64,000 nucleotides of DNA from Syngnathus acus (GCF_901709675.1 NC_051087.1:235001-299000), one strand, 5' to 3'. Positions 35,601 through 47,650 are shown, counted from the stretch's first letter. The notes: generated by a model not told the origin, from the sequence alone. Numbers and translations: made by a program.

Positions 35601-37326
35601 CGCTGTGTGGCGCGCACAATTTGCTGTCTTTTCTCTCCTTTGGATCTGATGTTTTTTGAGAGAAGCATCTACTCACGGGTATATGAGGTAGGGGCACACG
35701 TCCGTTAGCTTTGGCACTTTCATGCATCTCCTTGCGATGCTGCTTGCGATATCGGTACGGAGGAACGCCATCTCTGCACGCACGAGAGAGAGAGAAAGGG
35801 GGCAAGGCGACTAACTTGACACGGGTGGCGACGGGAAGCGGGCCCTAACCCTAAGCCGCCACCGACTTACACGCTGCTGTCGGTCAGCGACATGGTGTCG
35901 GCATCGCTCGACATGCTCTGCTGCTCGCTGTCGTTGGCGCTGGTGGCGGGGGCGCGGGCGTAACCCATGTTGGCGTAGTACGGGTTCACCGGCTCTCTCC
36001 AGGGTCTGCAACAGAGAAAAACACCCGAATTAGCAAGAAGCCGATCGATTCAAGCAAAAAAGAGGGCCAGCCGATGGGGTCCGGGGCGCTGCCGAGCGCT
36101 GCCGAGCGCTGCCGAGCGCTGCCGAGCGCAGCCTTCGTTGGGCTCACCTGTACTCGCTGGGGTCTTGCCGCCGCCTGCCGGTGGAGGTCCTGTGCGGAGC
36201 GCTCTGCATGAGCAGGCTGTGGGTCAGCCTTCCCGCCGGCGTGTCCTCCCCCCCGCACTGGTCTTTGTCTCGCTCCGCTTCCCTCTGCCCGCATCTTCAA
36301 CAAGTCACATTTTTGGTGACGATTTTCGTTTGGTTCAAAGCAGGTGCCTGGAGAAGGTGCTCACCTCCACTCCTCGTCTTCCGCCAGGGTGGGCAGGCAG
36401 CCGGGCGCGGGCTTGGCGGGCTCTGACGACGGGCTCCGCTCGCCGGGGTTGAGCTTGGGGCTCTCGCCGCCCGTGCGCGTGTACTCCAAGTACAGGTCCG
36501 ACTTGAGGAACAGAGGGTAGGTGTTCTCTTCCATGGCGGCCTGGATCTCCGTCTGGGCCTGCCGCGCGAGACGGACAACGGAGGGAGTCGTACGTAAACA
36601 TTTGCGAGTGGGCGTGTCCGTTGCAAAGCGGGGAGAAAAGGAAGGCTGATGTGCAAACAACCAAACACACGCGTCAAATGGGCCACGACTCACTGACAAA
36701 GGACAGCGGCAACACGACGGAGCCCTGTCAAATATGCAATTGCGCCGACTCGGAAAACGTGCCTGTTCAAACATGGCGGGGTCGGGATGCGGCTTCCCCA
36801 CGCAGTCTCGAATGAAGCTCTTGGTGGCCGGCTTGATCTGCCGGGAGACGATGGCGGCGCCGTCCACGATGTACTTCCTGTAGATGGCCTTGGCCAGCTT
36901 GGCCCGCTTCTCCGGGCTGGTCTTGCGGAACCCGGAGCAGGCGAACCAGAAGTCCAGCAGGTCGGCGCAGCTTTCCTGGCACAGAAAGTTGCGGAAGAGC
37001 TGGATGCCTTCCTGGTCGTCCAGCAGCGAGTGCAGCGACTCGGCCCACTTCAGGTAGGGCGGCGTGGGCGAGGCCGAGCCCTCCGGTTCGTAGCCCAGGT
37101 CCAGGTCGGGACGGCGGGGCGTCGCCGAGGACGAGGACGAGTCGGCCGTCTTGGCCGACGGCGGGAGAGGAAAGCCGGGCGTTTGGGCCGGCGCCGACTG
37201 GGCCGGCGCCTCCACGTCAGAGCCCTCCTCGCCGGGGACCGGCGGCCGCGGCGCATCCTCCGTGAAATGGGCCAGCACCCCGCCTCCTCTGAAGCCGATC
37301 CCGTGCAAGTCCCTGACGACGCTCAT
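32688..37326 (-). CDS. axin1: Axin-1, scaffold of the beta-catenin destruction complex
   Basis: Cytosolic scaffold that assembles APC, GSK3, CK1 and beta-catenin and so restrains Wnt signalling. Twelve coding exons: 36763-37326, 36365-36558, 36148-36294, 35871-36005, 35677-35773, 35465-35602, 35021-35393, 34652-34832, 34353-34523, 33308-33586, 33072-33221, 32688-32814. They sum to 852 codons with the stop; human AXIN1 is 862 residues. Parts in order: tankyrase-binding motif (RPPVPGEEG), RGS domain that binds APC ([20 protein letters not shown] onward), GSK3-binding region ([46 protein letters not shown]), beta-catenin-binding helix ([20 protein letters not shown]) and the C-terminal DIX domain ([33 protein letters not shown]). 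[20 protein letters not shown] and the DIX sequence favour Axin1 over Axin2. The intron after 36763 is GC-AG. Candidate non-coding leader donors exist at 39278 and 40230. Confidence 0.95.
33690..34250 (+). mobile_element. 3' end of a non-LTR retrotransposon (LINE) in an axin1 intron
   Basis: Plus-strand sequence with the remains of a LINE ORF2 C-terminus (frames giving GERYRSLRS and TRLTNSF followed by [14 protein letters not shown]), an AT-rich 3' UTR and a tail ACAATAAAGCTGACTTTGAC with TTTGACT repeats, typical of CR1/L2-like LINEs of fish. It is heavily 5'-truncated and antisense to axin1. Reverse transcriptase is absent. Confidence 0.75.
36085..36128. repeat. 10 bp minisatellite GCTGCCGAGC
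   Basis: About four perfect tandem copies in an axin1 intron between the exons at 35871-36005 and 36148-36294. Confidence 0.95.
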
Positions 37327-40300
37327 GTCTGTGGTTGCGCACGGCGCCAGAGGTCACGCTCGCCCCGGCAGCGATGATTTTGTGGACAAACGATTCACCC
37401 TGCAAAAAGAGAGAGGAGAATAGCGGTCGGTGTCACAAAGGGAATCATTTCGTCCCATCTATTCTTATGGCCTTGCCATGGGCCGGCCAGCGCTTGACAA
37501 ATTGGATAGCTATTCTTACGGCGTTGGTAACAATCCTCTCGCGGCTCAGATTTCCCACGCTAATGTCATGCTACTTTTATCAAGTACTTGAACTCAAATG
37601 CCTCAGAAGTGTGCCGTCTTTATTCCTTCCTCATGCATTCTAACAACGTAGAAAGCCTTTGCTCCCTCGTAGGTTTTTCTTCCATGCGCGAGCCAGACGA
37701 AACCACGCGGTAATAAGTGCATTGTGCCGGCGGGTTGTCGGTTTGAGTTTCTGGCAAGCTTTCCCCTTAACAACCTTTTGAGCATAGGATAACAACAAGG
37801 CTTGTAAGCAAACCAGAACAATGAGTTGATTTGATTTAATCAAATGAATCGTTTCACTTTGAGACAACTCGAGTCAAATCAGCTTTTATCGCCGTGATAT
37901 ATCGTATTGGAAACCGGAACAAATCGTACCCCTAAAAATGACAAAGAAAGTTAACTTGGGACAACTGTAAAAATTGTGAGGGGGGAAAAAAAAAGTCACC
38001 CAAGATCTCCATTCCAATTGACTGTACATGAAGATGTTTATCACCAGATTTGGTTGGAACTTTCTTAATATTTGTCTTGGGGAAAGTGACACTTGGAAAC
38101 CTCCTTAAAGCGCGCTGGCAGTCTTGTAAATTGTCAATCATAAAAATATACGTCTGAAAGCGAGGACGCTGGAATCAAGCTGCCGAGTCTGTGCATTTTA
38201 AAGTGCATATTTTCATGAGGAAGACCAGGTAAGCAGGCAAGCAGGCAGGCAGGCAAGCAGGCAAGCAGGCAAGCAAGCAGGCAAGTGTCAGGGAGCTTAA
38301 GATCAGGGGATGCTTTGAGAATAATTGTCCATTTTTGTCTATGTGAAGCCCTTTGAAGTCGACTGCTTGTGATTTAGGGCTATACAAATCAACTTGACTT
38401 GGCAAGCAAGCAGCCGGCTACCGTGCCGTGTGAAACAAACACAACATGGCACAATGCATACAAGAATAGCCGGAATGCTGCTAGCCTTGCTAAACAAACA
38501 ACAGCCAGCACGATCTCGCATTCTATACGGTGGTGACAGTTAGCAAAAGTTTGCTGCCGCCGATGAACATTCGAATATGCCGCGTCAAAGACACAAAAGT
38601 CAGCAAAAGCCCACTTTTCGAGGGAGCCCCGTTGACGGCAACTCCAAGACGCTGCGAGCGAGCGAGCGACTAAGTTAGGCGAAGGTGCTAACACGCTAGT
38701 GCTAGGTGGCTAACTAGCCTTGAAGCCGTGCCCACCAACAGTGTGCCAAGCCTGCCTTTGAAGTGACAAGCTCATTCATCTTGGGCCTGGCGAGAGGGGC
38801 GCTCGCTGTGCGGCCTGGGGGAGGGATGGATGGATGGATGGATTGATTGGATGGCCCGGTCTGGCCCGGTCTGGCCTGGCTTGGGGATGGGGTGCTGTAC
38901 TGTGCTGCGCTGCGGTGTAGTGTGGTGTGGTGTGGGGGGAGCACAGCAACAAACTCCACAACTACAGAAAACGGCCTGAATGAGAATCAAAAAGCAAACA
39001 CCCCCTCCTCCGCCACATGCACGGCCTCTCATTTTAATCGAGGAAAAAAACAATAAAGGTTCCCAAAAGTGCCCAAAGTGGCCCGCGACATTTACAAGAA
39101 ACAAAACCAAAAAAAAAAAGAGCGGAGCCGCACGTTTTCCACTCGAGCTGCTGACTCGTTAGCTACTTTAGCATGCTAGTTAGCATGAGCTCCAAGAGAC
39201 CCCCCCCCCTCCACGCACGCACACACACGGTGTTTTTCTGCTTCACACACGCGCGCGCACGCACAGAAAAAGTCTTACCGTCTCTGAGAGGCTGTTCCCC
39301 GTGTCGTACCGCATTGGGGAGACTGCCACCGAGTGCGTTCTCCGCAAGGCGGCATAAGGAAGACTTCATTGGCGTCAATGTTGGGGGAAAAGAAACAAGA
39401 AATGAAGACGACGTCTTTGGACCCCTCCCTCCCCTTCAACTTAAACTCCCCATGGTGGCCGAAAGGCTCCACGGCAAGCAATGATGAGCGAGCGAGCGAG
39501 AGAGAGAGAGAGAGCGAGCGAGAGAGAGACGCGCGCGTGATTGTGCGCCTAAGTGCACGCGCACGCCAAAGTGGCCATCCGTCGAATTGCGACGTGGAGA
39601 ACGGAACATTTCTCGTGTCGGTATTTGTTAGTTCGTACTTGACAATTGGACTTATGCACGACTTAAAGCTTCTTTCATTGCCAGGGATGCTACCCAGGAT
39701 TCAGATTTGTCATTTTTCTGATTTCTGATCGTTCAAAAACGATTTTTGGATTTATTTCGTTGATGAAGTCATATTTGTTTTCAAATTGAAACCATTTTAG
39801 GTGAATGTACCTCAATAAAAGCAGTAAATGATATCATATTTTCAATGTTAACGTTGCATTTGATATCTTTTCCATCTGAACATATGTCTGTTTATGATCA
39901 ATTTCATGACTTAATGCAAGAGCCACATGTCCTCTAATTTGGGGGGCTTCAACTATTGATAAATACAGAAGCCTATGCTGCTAATAATAATAACACCTGT
40001 GTCTACGTGACAAAAGGGAAAAAAAGAACCTAGTTGTCAACGATGGTCGATGAAGCGGTAAAATGTCGGTCGGTCGGTCGGACACGTTGCGGTTCTGTCC
40101 GTTCGGCTACTCGCCGACAACGCTCCGGTCGGTCAACACGGTCACCCCGCAACCCCGACAGCGAGTTCAAGAGCTGCTAATCCATCCGTGCAGCTTTTGA
40201 CGAAAAGAAAGAAAAAAAAAGTCTTCTCACCTGTCGTGTCGGACCTGCCCTGCCCTGCCCTGCTCTGCTCTGCTCTGCCCTGCCCTGCCTGCCGTCAGTT

Positions 40301-40600
40301 GAGAGGGGATCCCGTCCGCTTCCGCCGGGAGCCGGCGCGCCGCGTCACGCCGCCCGCCAGCCTCATTGCGGCTGTCAGTCATTCAGTCGGACGGGCAGAG
40401 TGCCATCCCGCCCGGCCTTCATCAGAGGAGCGAGAGAGAGAGAGAGAGGGAGGGAGGGAGGGAGGGAGAGAGAGAGAGACAAAGGGAGAGAGTGCGAGAG
40501 AGAGCGCGAGCGAGAGAGACGTTAGACCCCAATGCACTGGCACGCTTCAATGAGGACAGTCCAATTAAAGATTTGAATGGAATGGCTCACCATGAAGCAT
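37327..40600 (-). promoter_or_regulatory. axin1: axin1 5' leader and promoter region (candidate non-coding exons)
   Basis: The exon with the start codon seems to begin near 37400 (minus-strand acceptor TTTTTGCAG). Upstream, two good minus-strand donors, GACG|GTAAGAC at 39278 and ACAG|GTGAGAAG at 40230, mark candidate alternative leader exons. GC-rich DNA around 40.2-40.5 kb could be the promoter. Between them are low-complexity runs: GCAG/GCAA at 38230-38285, GGAT near 38830 and GA at about 39495-39530. No conserved coding sequence was seen at 37.4-40.6 kb. Confidence 0.5.
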
Positions 40601-41437
40601 CAGGTGGGGTCCACACACTTGCACAGGTCCACCGAGCCTGGCTGGCTGCTGTCTCGTGGCGATGGAGCGTAGCCTTTGACAAACAAGCGTACGCACCTGT
40701 ACAAACACGTGTCGAGCGCCAGTTAAGCCCAAGCGCTCAGCCCATTGGTGGGCACTAAAGACGCCAACGCTACGGACCGTGTCACTTCATAAGAAGTTGG
40801 ACGGCTTGGTCTCGGCGGGGGCTGCTTTCCGACAACCGCCACGCCATGCCACGCCACAATGGGCTCTCAAATCAAAAGTGCTTCTCCATGTCAGAAGGCT
40901 TGCTTGGCTTGATTGGCAGACCTTGGCGGGCGGCTAGCACGCAAGCATCATTATGGAAGTCTATGCACATCACTCCGACGCACGCACACGCACGCATACA
41001 CACATACACACACACACACACACTAGTGGCGTTGTTATTGTTTGCGGCAGTTGTCCGCGGAGACGAGGCGAGAGAGAGCGAGAGAGAGACAAAGATGGAA
41101 TACTGAGAAGGCTGAACTTGACCTTTATGGTGTCTTGGTGAGGAAGCGTTGGGGGCACATTGCTACTTATGAATCTATAATGAGCCTCCGCCGTGTGTGT
41201 GTGTGTCCGTGTGTGTGTTTGTGTGCGTGTGTGCGTGTGTGCGTGCGTGCCGTCTGAGCTCTGGGCTGAAGAAAGGTCATCGCACCGGGGGGCTTTAATA
41301 CACCCGGCATCAGTTGCTCTACCTTGAGAACACAACAACATGAATATTTACAGCAGTGTCAAAGTGCAGCGCCCCCGACGCACGCACGCACGCACACAAG
41401 TCACGTATGTGCCAGCACAAGAGCCCTTGTACACTGA

Positions 41438-41451
41438 CCACTTGGCGGCGC
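41438..41451 (+). promoter_or_regulatory. CTCF-like motif, forward
   Basis: CCACTTGGCGGCGC matches the CTCF core at about 12 of 14 positions. It faces the reverse motif at 46731-46744. Confidence 0.25.
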
Positions 41452-42297
41452 TTTTTTTCTTCCTACCCTAAACTTTCCAGAGGGCATCTCAAAGTATGCG
41501 AGTCAGCACACGGCAGTTTTGGGATCCCCCGGGGAAATCAATCCCAGGGCTCCAAGCAGACGGCCCGACGGCGGGCGGCACACTGTCAGTCGGTCGGTCG
41601 GTCGGGCAAAGCCGTCACTCGTTGACCGCTGACAAGCATGCGAGCGCGACTGCCACTTCCAATGAAGATACAAAGCAGCCAGCGAGACACCAAAGTGAGG
41701 AGACGGCCGCGTTTTGTCCGGAGACGGACAAGGGGGAGGGATGGGGACGGACGGAGGGGGGGGTCCTTTGTTCCAGCTGCCACTGCAGATTTGGGCATCT
41801 GTACGGAGGAGGGCCTGTCAGAAACCAGCTTATCTCTTCCACCCTCCCTCCCTCCCTCCCTCCCTCCCTCCCTCAATCTTCATGAAGCCCAATTGGAGAC
41901 GAACACAGAGGAGGAGGCAGGTGCACACGCACGGCCGCCCGCGCTCACGGGCGCCCGTGACGCCATTGGCGTTCTCGGAACCCGTACGCGGCCGCCACGT
42001 TGCTTACGTCAACTTGCAAAGTCAAATTCTTCAAGCCCATTTCCACAAATGCCGGGTCGGCGTTCCGGATGACAATGGCGCTCGGCCGGCATAAAATGAA
42101 TTCAACAAAATCGACGCATGAGAATGTCGACTTCAGGGCGAGCCCAGCGGCTCGATCCGTGCGCGTTGTCTGCTTGGAGACGCGTTTGGGCTGGAGCGCT
42201 GCCATGCTAGAGGAGTGTGACACGGGCGCGCCAAAGGGGCCGTCACGGCTCGCTAGCGGGCGCTATCGCCCAGCAAACGGAAGAAAGCGGCGCCGAC

Positions 42298-42372
42298 GAG
42301 GCCGCCGGCTGGCCCTCCGCGTCTGTCGGCCGGCTCTCCGCGTCTGTCGGCCGGCTCTCCGCGTCTGTCGGC
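42298..42372. repeat. 21 bp minisatellite (TCTGTCGGCCGGCTCTCCGCG)
   Basis: About three tandem copies of a GC-rich unit. It is intergenic and not conserved as coding sequence. Confidence 0.85.
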
Positions 42373-42439
42373 CTTTCCCAGCCGTGTAAATCCGCCACGG
42401 CGTCCCGCTGACGCGCATTGTGACGCGGCTGAATACGGC

Positions 42440-42540
42440 CGGGATGGCCCTCGCCAATGCTGGATTAGCCACACCGGATTAGCCGGCCGCCCTCCTGCTG
42501 CTTATTCAAATATTGTTGCCCGCATTGTCATCACGCGTCC
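42440..42540. promoter_or_regulatory. Enhancer-like segment with two GGATTAGCC sites
   Basis: Two GGATTAGCC words (OTX/bicoid-type TAATCC in reverse) lie within about 25 bases near 42461-42485, followed by TATTCAAATATTGTTGCCCGCATTG. The segment is complex and non-repetitive beside low-complexity DNA. Function is inferred only. Confidence 0.3.
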
Positions 42541-42708
42541 GGGAAAGGCTCCCCCCGACAAAACCGTTGGGACGGGATGGGAAAGCCACGTCGGCCGCCG
42601 ACCAAAGGCAAAGGCGGCGTGAAAGCGAGCCTTGATCTTTGCTAACATGGCGTGCGTTGGTTGGTTGGTTGGTTGGTTGGTTGGTCTGTCTTTTTTCCCC
42701 GCTCTCTG

Positions 42709-42748
<40 letters not shown>

Positions 42749-43429
42749 CCTTGTCTCTCCTTCAAGGCTCTTGCACATACACTTGGGAGTCAAGGCAATT
42801 GATGTGCTGCCTTTGATGGCAAAGAGAGGCCTATATTAGTGGACCCCGATGAAAGAGGGGCAAAAAAAAGAACAGAAAATGGACGGCAAAAATATGAGCA
42901 CAGGCGATGGCGGAGATCGGACGACGGCGGAGAGGCTTACCGTGCCAGGCCGACGGCGGCGGCGCTCGGCCTTCCGCCGCCGCACGCTTCCTTCCTTCCT
43001 TCCTTCCTTCCTTCCTTCCGCCAGTCATCCCGAGGCCGAGCGACGGGGGTGCCGACGCGGGTGGAGGTTTTCGGGGGACGTCCCGCCGGCCGGCCAGCGG
43101 ACGCCGTCGCCATCTTTGTCCCGTTGTTGTCTTGGATGTGCCGCTCCTCCTCCTCTTCCTCCGCATCTTCATCCCACCCCTTTCCTCGCCTTTGATGGTG
43201 CCTCGCTCCCCTCCCTCGCGATGACATCATCACGCAGCGCATCAAAGGGGGCTCGTCGGGCCGGACCCTGGCTGGGTGGAAATATGGCGCATAAGGAGAG
43301 CTCGGATGACAGAGAGCAGCGCCCGTTGGGCGGGCGTACCCCAAGGCCCCCTGCTGAGACCCTTGATGATTTTTTTTTTTTTTTTTGAAGCCTTCCTGCA
43401 CTGGCAACGGCACCGGCCACTTGTGTGAC

Positions 43430-43930
43430 GCTCCCTGGATGACGGACGGCCACCCCTCCCTGTCTCGCCTCCAGCAAATGGCTACCAGTCTCCACATCCT
43501 GTTAGCTGTGTGTATGTGCAATAACACATGTTGCACAAAGTCAGACTCTGACAATTATTTTGAAGATAAAAAGCAAGAGTAAAGTCTGAGTCATATGAGA
43601 ACATTTTTCAAGTTCCATTTTTCAAAAAGATTTGTTGGAAAGATTTGTTTAGAAAAGTCTCTTTCTTTTTTAGAGTATAAAAAATATCACGTTTAATTTA
43701 AAAAAATATGAGTCTTTGGAGAAAAAAGAGCATTTGGATTAAAAACGTTATTTCATGCTAAATAAAGGGCCACTTACTTACCTCCGTCCCTGGACGAAGG
43801 CCACCCAGCCCTCCCCATCTGACTTCCAGCTGGGGGGCAGCGGTCCCCAAATCCTGTTAGGGACACCTCTCTCGCTCTGCGTGTGTGTGTGCGCGCTGCA
43901 CATGTTGCACTGTCACCCTCAGCTGCCAAT
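43430..43930. repeat. Pair of diverged direct repeats
   Basis: The segments at about 43430-43560 and 43783-43930 share, in the same order, TCCCTGGA, GGCCACCC, ATCCTGTTAG, a TG-rich spacer and CACATGTTGCAC. They are an old duplication or two copies of an unrecognised short interspersed element. Confidence 0.5.
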
Positions 43931-44349
43931 TCAATCTGATGAGGTCTTGTTGGAGGACAAAGACGTTGACAGAATGAGCTTCATTTAAATGATAGGAGGT
44001 AGCGAAAAGTAAAAAACAAAAAAACATGATGACATTTTTGGGGTTTGGGGAAAAAAGTCAGAGAATAATGAGAATAAAAGAAAAGATTGGAAAATGGAGT
44101 CAGAATTGAGCTTTTTCAAGACAAAATGTTAGGCAGGCCAATGATTTTTTTCCCCTCCTCGAATGTCTCCACGGTACAATTTGGCCAAAATGGCCACCTT
44201 CCCCGTCATGGGACTTGGAGACTTTTGTTTGGACGGAGATGGGGGGTCAACGTGGGCAGAGCTAAACCGTTGGCGGGTCTCTTTGCAACCATTTGGACAC
44301 GTATGCTGAGTGAACAAAAACGCTTCCCCCATCAGCATGTTAGGAGCGA

Positions 44350-44720
44350 GCACCTTTTGGCTTTTTGAAGCACTCCTTCATTTCAGCCGCTTTGCCGCAG
44401 ACAAATTGAATATCCCGTCGACACTGGCACGCGAGTGACCATGTCACGTTGACGATCCCGGTCAGCCCTAAACAGTCATTTGCATGCAAATTGCCGCAGG
44501 TATTACGATAACTCATTCGGCCGCATTAATAGCGCTCCCGCTCGGCTTTCTCTTCCGCCACAAATGACTGACTTCCCGCGTAATCCTCATCAACAAAATC
44601 CCAATAGACCACCTGTAGCATCGTCTAATAGAGGGCTGCCCAGGCTTGATAAGCATTTTTCGACTGGTACAATCAATTGTCTCTCCTCCCGACCGATTAC
44701 GCACACCCACACACACTCCA
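44350..44720. promoter_or_regulatory. Candidate conserved enhancer with palindromic octamer site
   Basis: A 370-base non-repetitive stretch with the perfect palindrome ATTTGCATGCAAAT at 44478-44491 (two overlapping POU octamers), GCATTAATAGCG near 44525, CAATAGACC, TCTAATAGAGG and CAATCAATTGTC. The density of AT-core homeodomain/POU motifs in an otherwise GC-leaning region resembles a vertebrate developmental enhancer. Conservation cannot be checked from a single sequence. Confidence 0.4.
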
Positions 44721-45789
44721 GAATGTTGCCGTCATCCAAACTAACAATGGAAATAAACAAATGTGCAATGTGTGTGTGTGTGTGTGTGTGTGTTTGTGTG
44801 TGTGCAGGAAGCCACAGCACCTGCCTGCCTGCCTGCGTGGCTGCCTGCGTGGCTGCCTGCGTGCCTGCCTGCCTGCCACAAAACAGCTTGCGGCTAAATC
44901 CCAGTTTGAGCACGTCGTCATAGGTTTTCTTCTTGTTGTGCAGCAAGTTGTCCAGCGTAATTGCGCTGTAAGAAATACAACACACACACACACACACAGG
45001 CATGAGAGGTGACTCATTTAAATAACAATGACACTCATCCGCCACTCTATTATGCAAACAAGTGCATAGTGGAACACAGTCTGCATCTGTTACGGCAGAT
45101 TTTTTTTTTCTATCAAAAAATAAAACCACATCTTCTCCAGAAAAGATCGTGGCAACAAGTCTGCTAGATTTAGTTCTGTATGAATTTATTCATTTATGTT
45201 TGTAGAGAAACTGTGAGAGAATCCACCTGTGTTTAGGGTTAGCATTGCAAAATAGACGCCATTTAGCGTCAAGCTAGCGGACAGAGAGGCTAATTACTTT
45301 TGTAATGATTGCAGACACACGCACTCCTGGCGGGGCATAGTGCAGAGTGTGCGTATGTGCGCCATCACTTCACCATTCGGCGAGACAAACGAGACCCTGG
45401 AGAACACTACTTAGCCGCTCATAAAGGTCAAATATGGAAGCGCAGCGGCTAATCCCCGAACCCCCGGGGATGCCCAAGGATGCCATTGTTTCACGGCCGT
45501 GTGACATTTCAACCGGAGAGCGCGGCAGAACGTCGCGGACGTGTCGCCAGCCTCCCCGCTTGGCCCCAGACAGCCCGCCGAGGCTTCATTAGAGGCGGCC
45601 TCGGAGGCCAAGTCCGACCCTTGGCTTCCATGGCTGTGTTTAAGCGCGCGCGCCCCCCTTTCTTCATTACTCTTGACTAAGTCCACGTCGTGCACTAAAT
45701 CTCTTTCGATATTGTTGTTGTCGCCTGAGGATAGTCCTCAGAAGCAAATTGTGTTGTTGCCAGCTCTCACTGTGCTGAAGGCAGCCACA

Positions 45790-46150
45790 TCATTAAAAGT
45801 CCACCGTGACGCTAGCTATACTGTACGCTCGCCGTCGCGTCCCCGAGTCGCGTCTAATTGGCTAATCCAATCGGAAAAGTCTGACTCGTCTGCGGGGTGA
45901 CGCTGATTGGAGGCACGACAACTCTGGCGAGGCGTATTTTGCAGGTAAATAACCCCGAGATAACGGATGCCGGCCGGGTCAGCGACGGTCCCGCCAAAGT
46001 GTAACGAGCACCGAGTGAGCCCAAAAGTGGAACAGACAATGATTAAATATACAGCTCTCCTGATGAAATAAACATCTCCCCGGCCAAACCTGAAATGCCA
46101 CATTTCCAGTTACAAAAGAGTGTGCACATTTGCACTACCACTTGATCCTG
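45790..46150. promoter_or_regulatory. Second enhancer- or promoter-like non-repetitive stretch
   Basis: Contains ATTGGCTAATCCAATCGG (opposed CCAAT boxes), GCTGATTGGAGG, GATTAAATATA and GAAATAAACATC. It is complex sequence with no ORF of note. Confidence 0.3.
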
Positions 46151-46730
46151 GTTAATTTGACCCCCCACGCACGCACACACACGCACACCCCCCAAAAAAA
46201 TTCTCATTGAGTTAAACAGGTTAAAGGTCAAATTTCTGGTGGGAAAAGTTTTGAAAAGGTTCATTGTGGTGTGTTTTTCTTTTAAATCTAAAATTTAGAG
46301 AGGGCCAAGTGGACTTTTGAAATCTAGGCTATCTAAAGTTTAGCATAAAAATGCACTTGTACTATTGATATTGCCCATGTTAACGTCTTTAGCATGAGTA
46401 TATGTGCGGCCGGCGCGTGGGAACTTAATTATTCACTACAACTATATCAAACAGCTTTACATTTCTACTGCTTTAGTTGAACTAAAATTTGGTGAGCAAA
46501 ACAATTGACCGCAAACAGTACGTATTTTAACACAAGCTAACCATTAGCATGACAACTAGCCTTCTTACGTGTAGGAAGAGTCGTTTTAAATGCATGAAAA
46601 CAATACAAGTAGCTCAGTCTGACCATTATCGTCCTGCAACGTCACACTAGAAATGCGTCTATGCGTTTTATAACGTTCATTTTCAAAAAGAAAGAAAAAG
46701 GATGTCAGTGTGCTGGTAAATGGAAGTTTT

Positions 46731-46744
46731 GCGCCGTCTGGTGG
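46731..46744 (-). promoter_or_regulatory. CTCF-like motif, reverse
   Basis: On the minus strand CCACCAGACGGCGC matches the CTCF core at 13 of 14 positions. Confidence 0.35.
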
Positions 46745-47650
46745 CACACGGGAGCACTGCGGCTACCATTGAACTCCAATCGTGATGATCATAATAATGA
46801 TAGCATAGAGCCAGCCACTTTTAAGGGTCACATTGAAGCTGAACGACAACGAACGGAGGAAATCAAAACGTTATGCTGACCGCCAACCTGAAACATTCCA
46901 GTTGAGGGTGGTAAACTTGTCAAAATGATGCAAAGAAAGGTACAACTTGGCTGGCAGTGGTGGAAGGTCTGAGCTGAGCTGAGCTGAGCTCATCATATGC
47001 CAACGACTGGCTCTGTCACGCAAGGTGTAGAGGAACTGAAAATGGAGCTGTTTGCCGTTAGGGGGGAAAAAACCTCGCATGAGATTGGGGTGGAAATTGA
47101 ACCAATGAAGTGCACGTAAAGTACGGCCAATCGCGCATGCAAATGGAGCGCGCCTTCTCTCCAAACACTAAAGGTAGAAGAAAGACATCAGCGTGCCTCC
47201 CTTTGTTGACATTTGATTAAACCACACAAGTTAGTCATTCCTGGCCACAAATTAGCATGATGCGTGCTGAACCGTAACCACAAATTTTCATGAGCTTCTT
47301 CAACGATATGTCATGTCTGTCTGGAGCTCCCAAACGTAAATTGGCTCATAGAAAGCAGTCATGTATACTCATTTTACAGCTTGTGGAGCAGACGCATAAA
47401 TAACAATGGCCTCAAACGTGAAAATTAAAACATTGGGGCACAAAAGTGGTCAAAATGTACACGAGTCGAAGCCATGTTTAATTCTGGACCTTTCTTGACA
47501 GAAAAACAGAATGTGACACATGTTGACCTATAATCAAATCGCACGAGTACAAAAAAAACACTTTTGAAGGGTTAAAAAGACAGCGCAGAAACGACTTACT
47601 AAGCTTGCTTGACCCCCCCCCCAAAATAATCAACTTTGAAAAACAAACAG

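Larger units (their letters stand above)
40600..47650. other. Gene-poor block between axin1 and thumpd1
   Basis: About 7 kb with no convincing coding exon on either strand. It holds simple repeats: CA/TG near 41000 and 41200, CCCT at 41846-41874, GGTT at 42657-42684, CT at 42717-42746, TTCC at 42988-43019, TG at 44770-44806. It also holds non-repetitive stretches rich in transcription-factor-like motifs (about 42.0-42.5, 44.35-44.7 and 45.4-46.15 kb), a pair of diverged direct repeats (43.43-43.56 and 43.78-43.93 kb), and two CTCF-like motifs. About 47.2-47.65 kb probably carries the thumpd1 3' UTR. Confidence 0.6.

Noticed and set aside
42839-43388. Arg/Ser-rich overlapping frames
   Set aside because: GC-rich low-complexity DNA and a TTCC repeat; no conserved protein in any frame.
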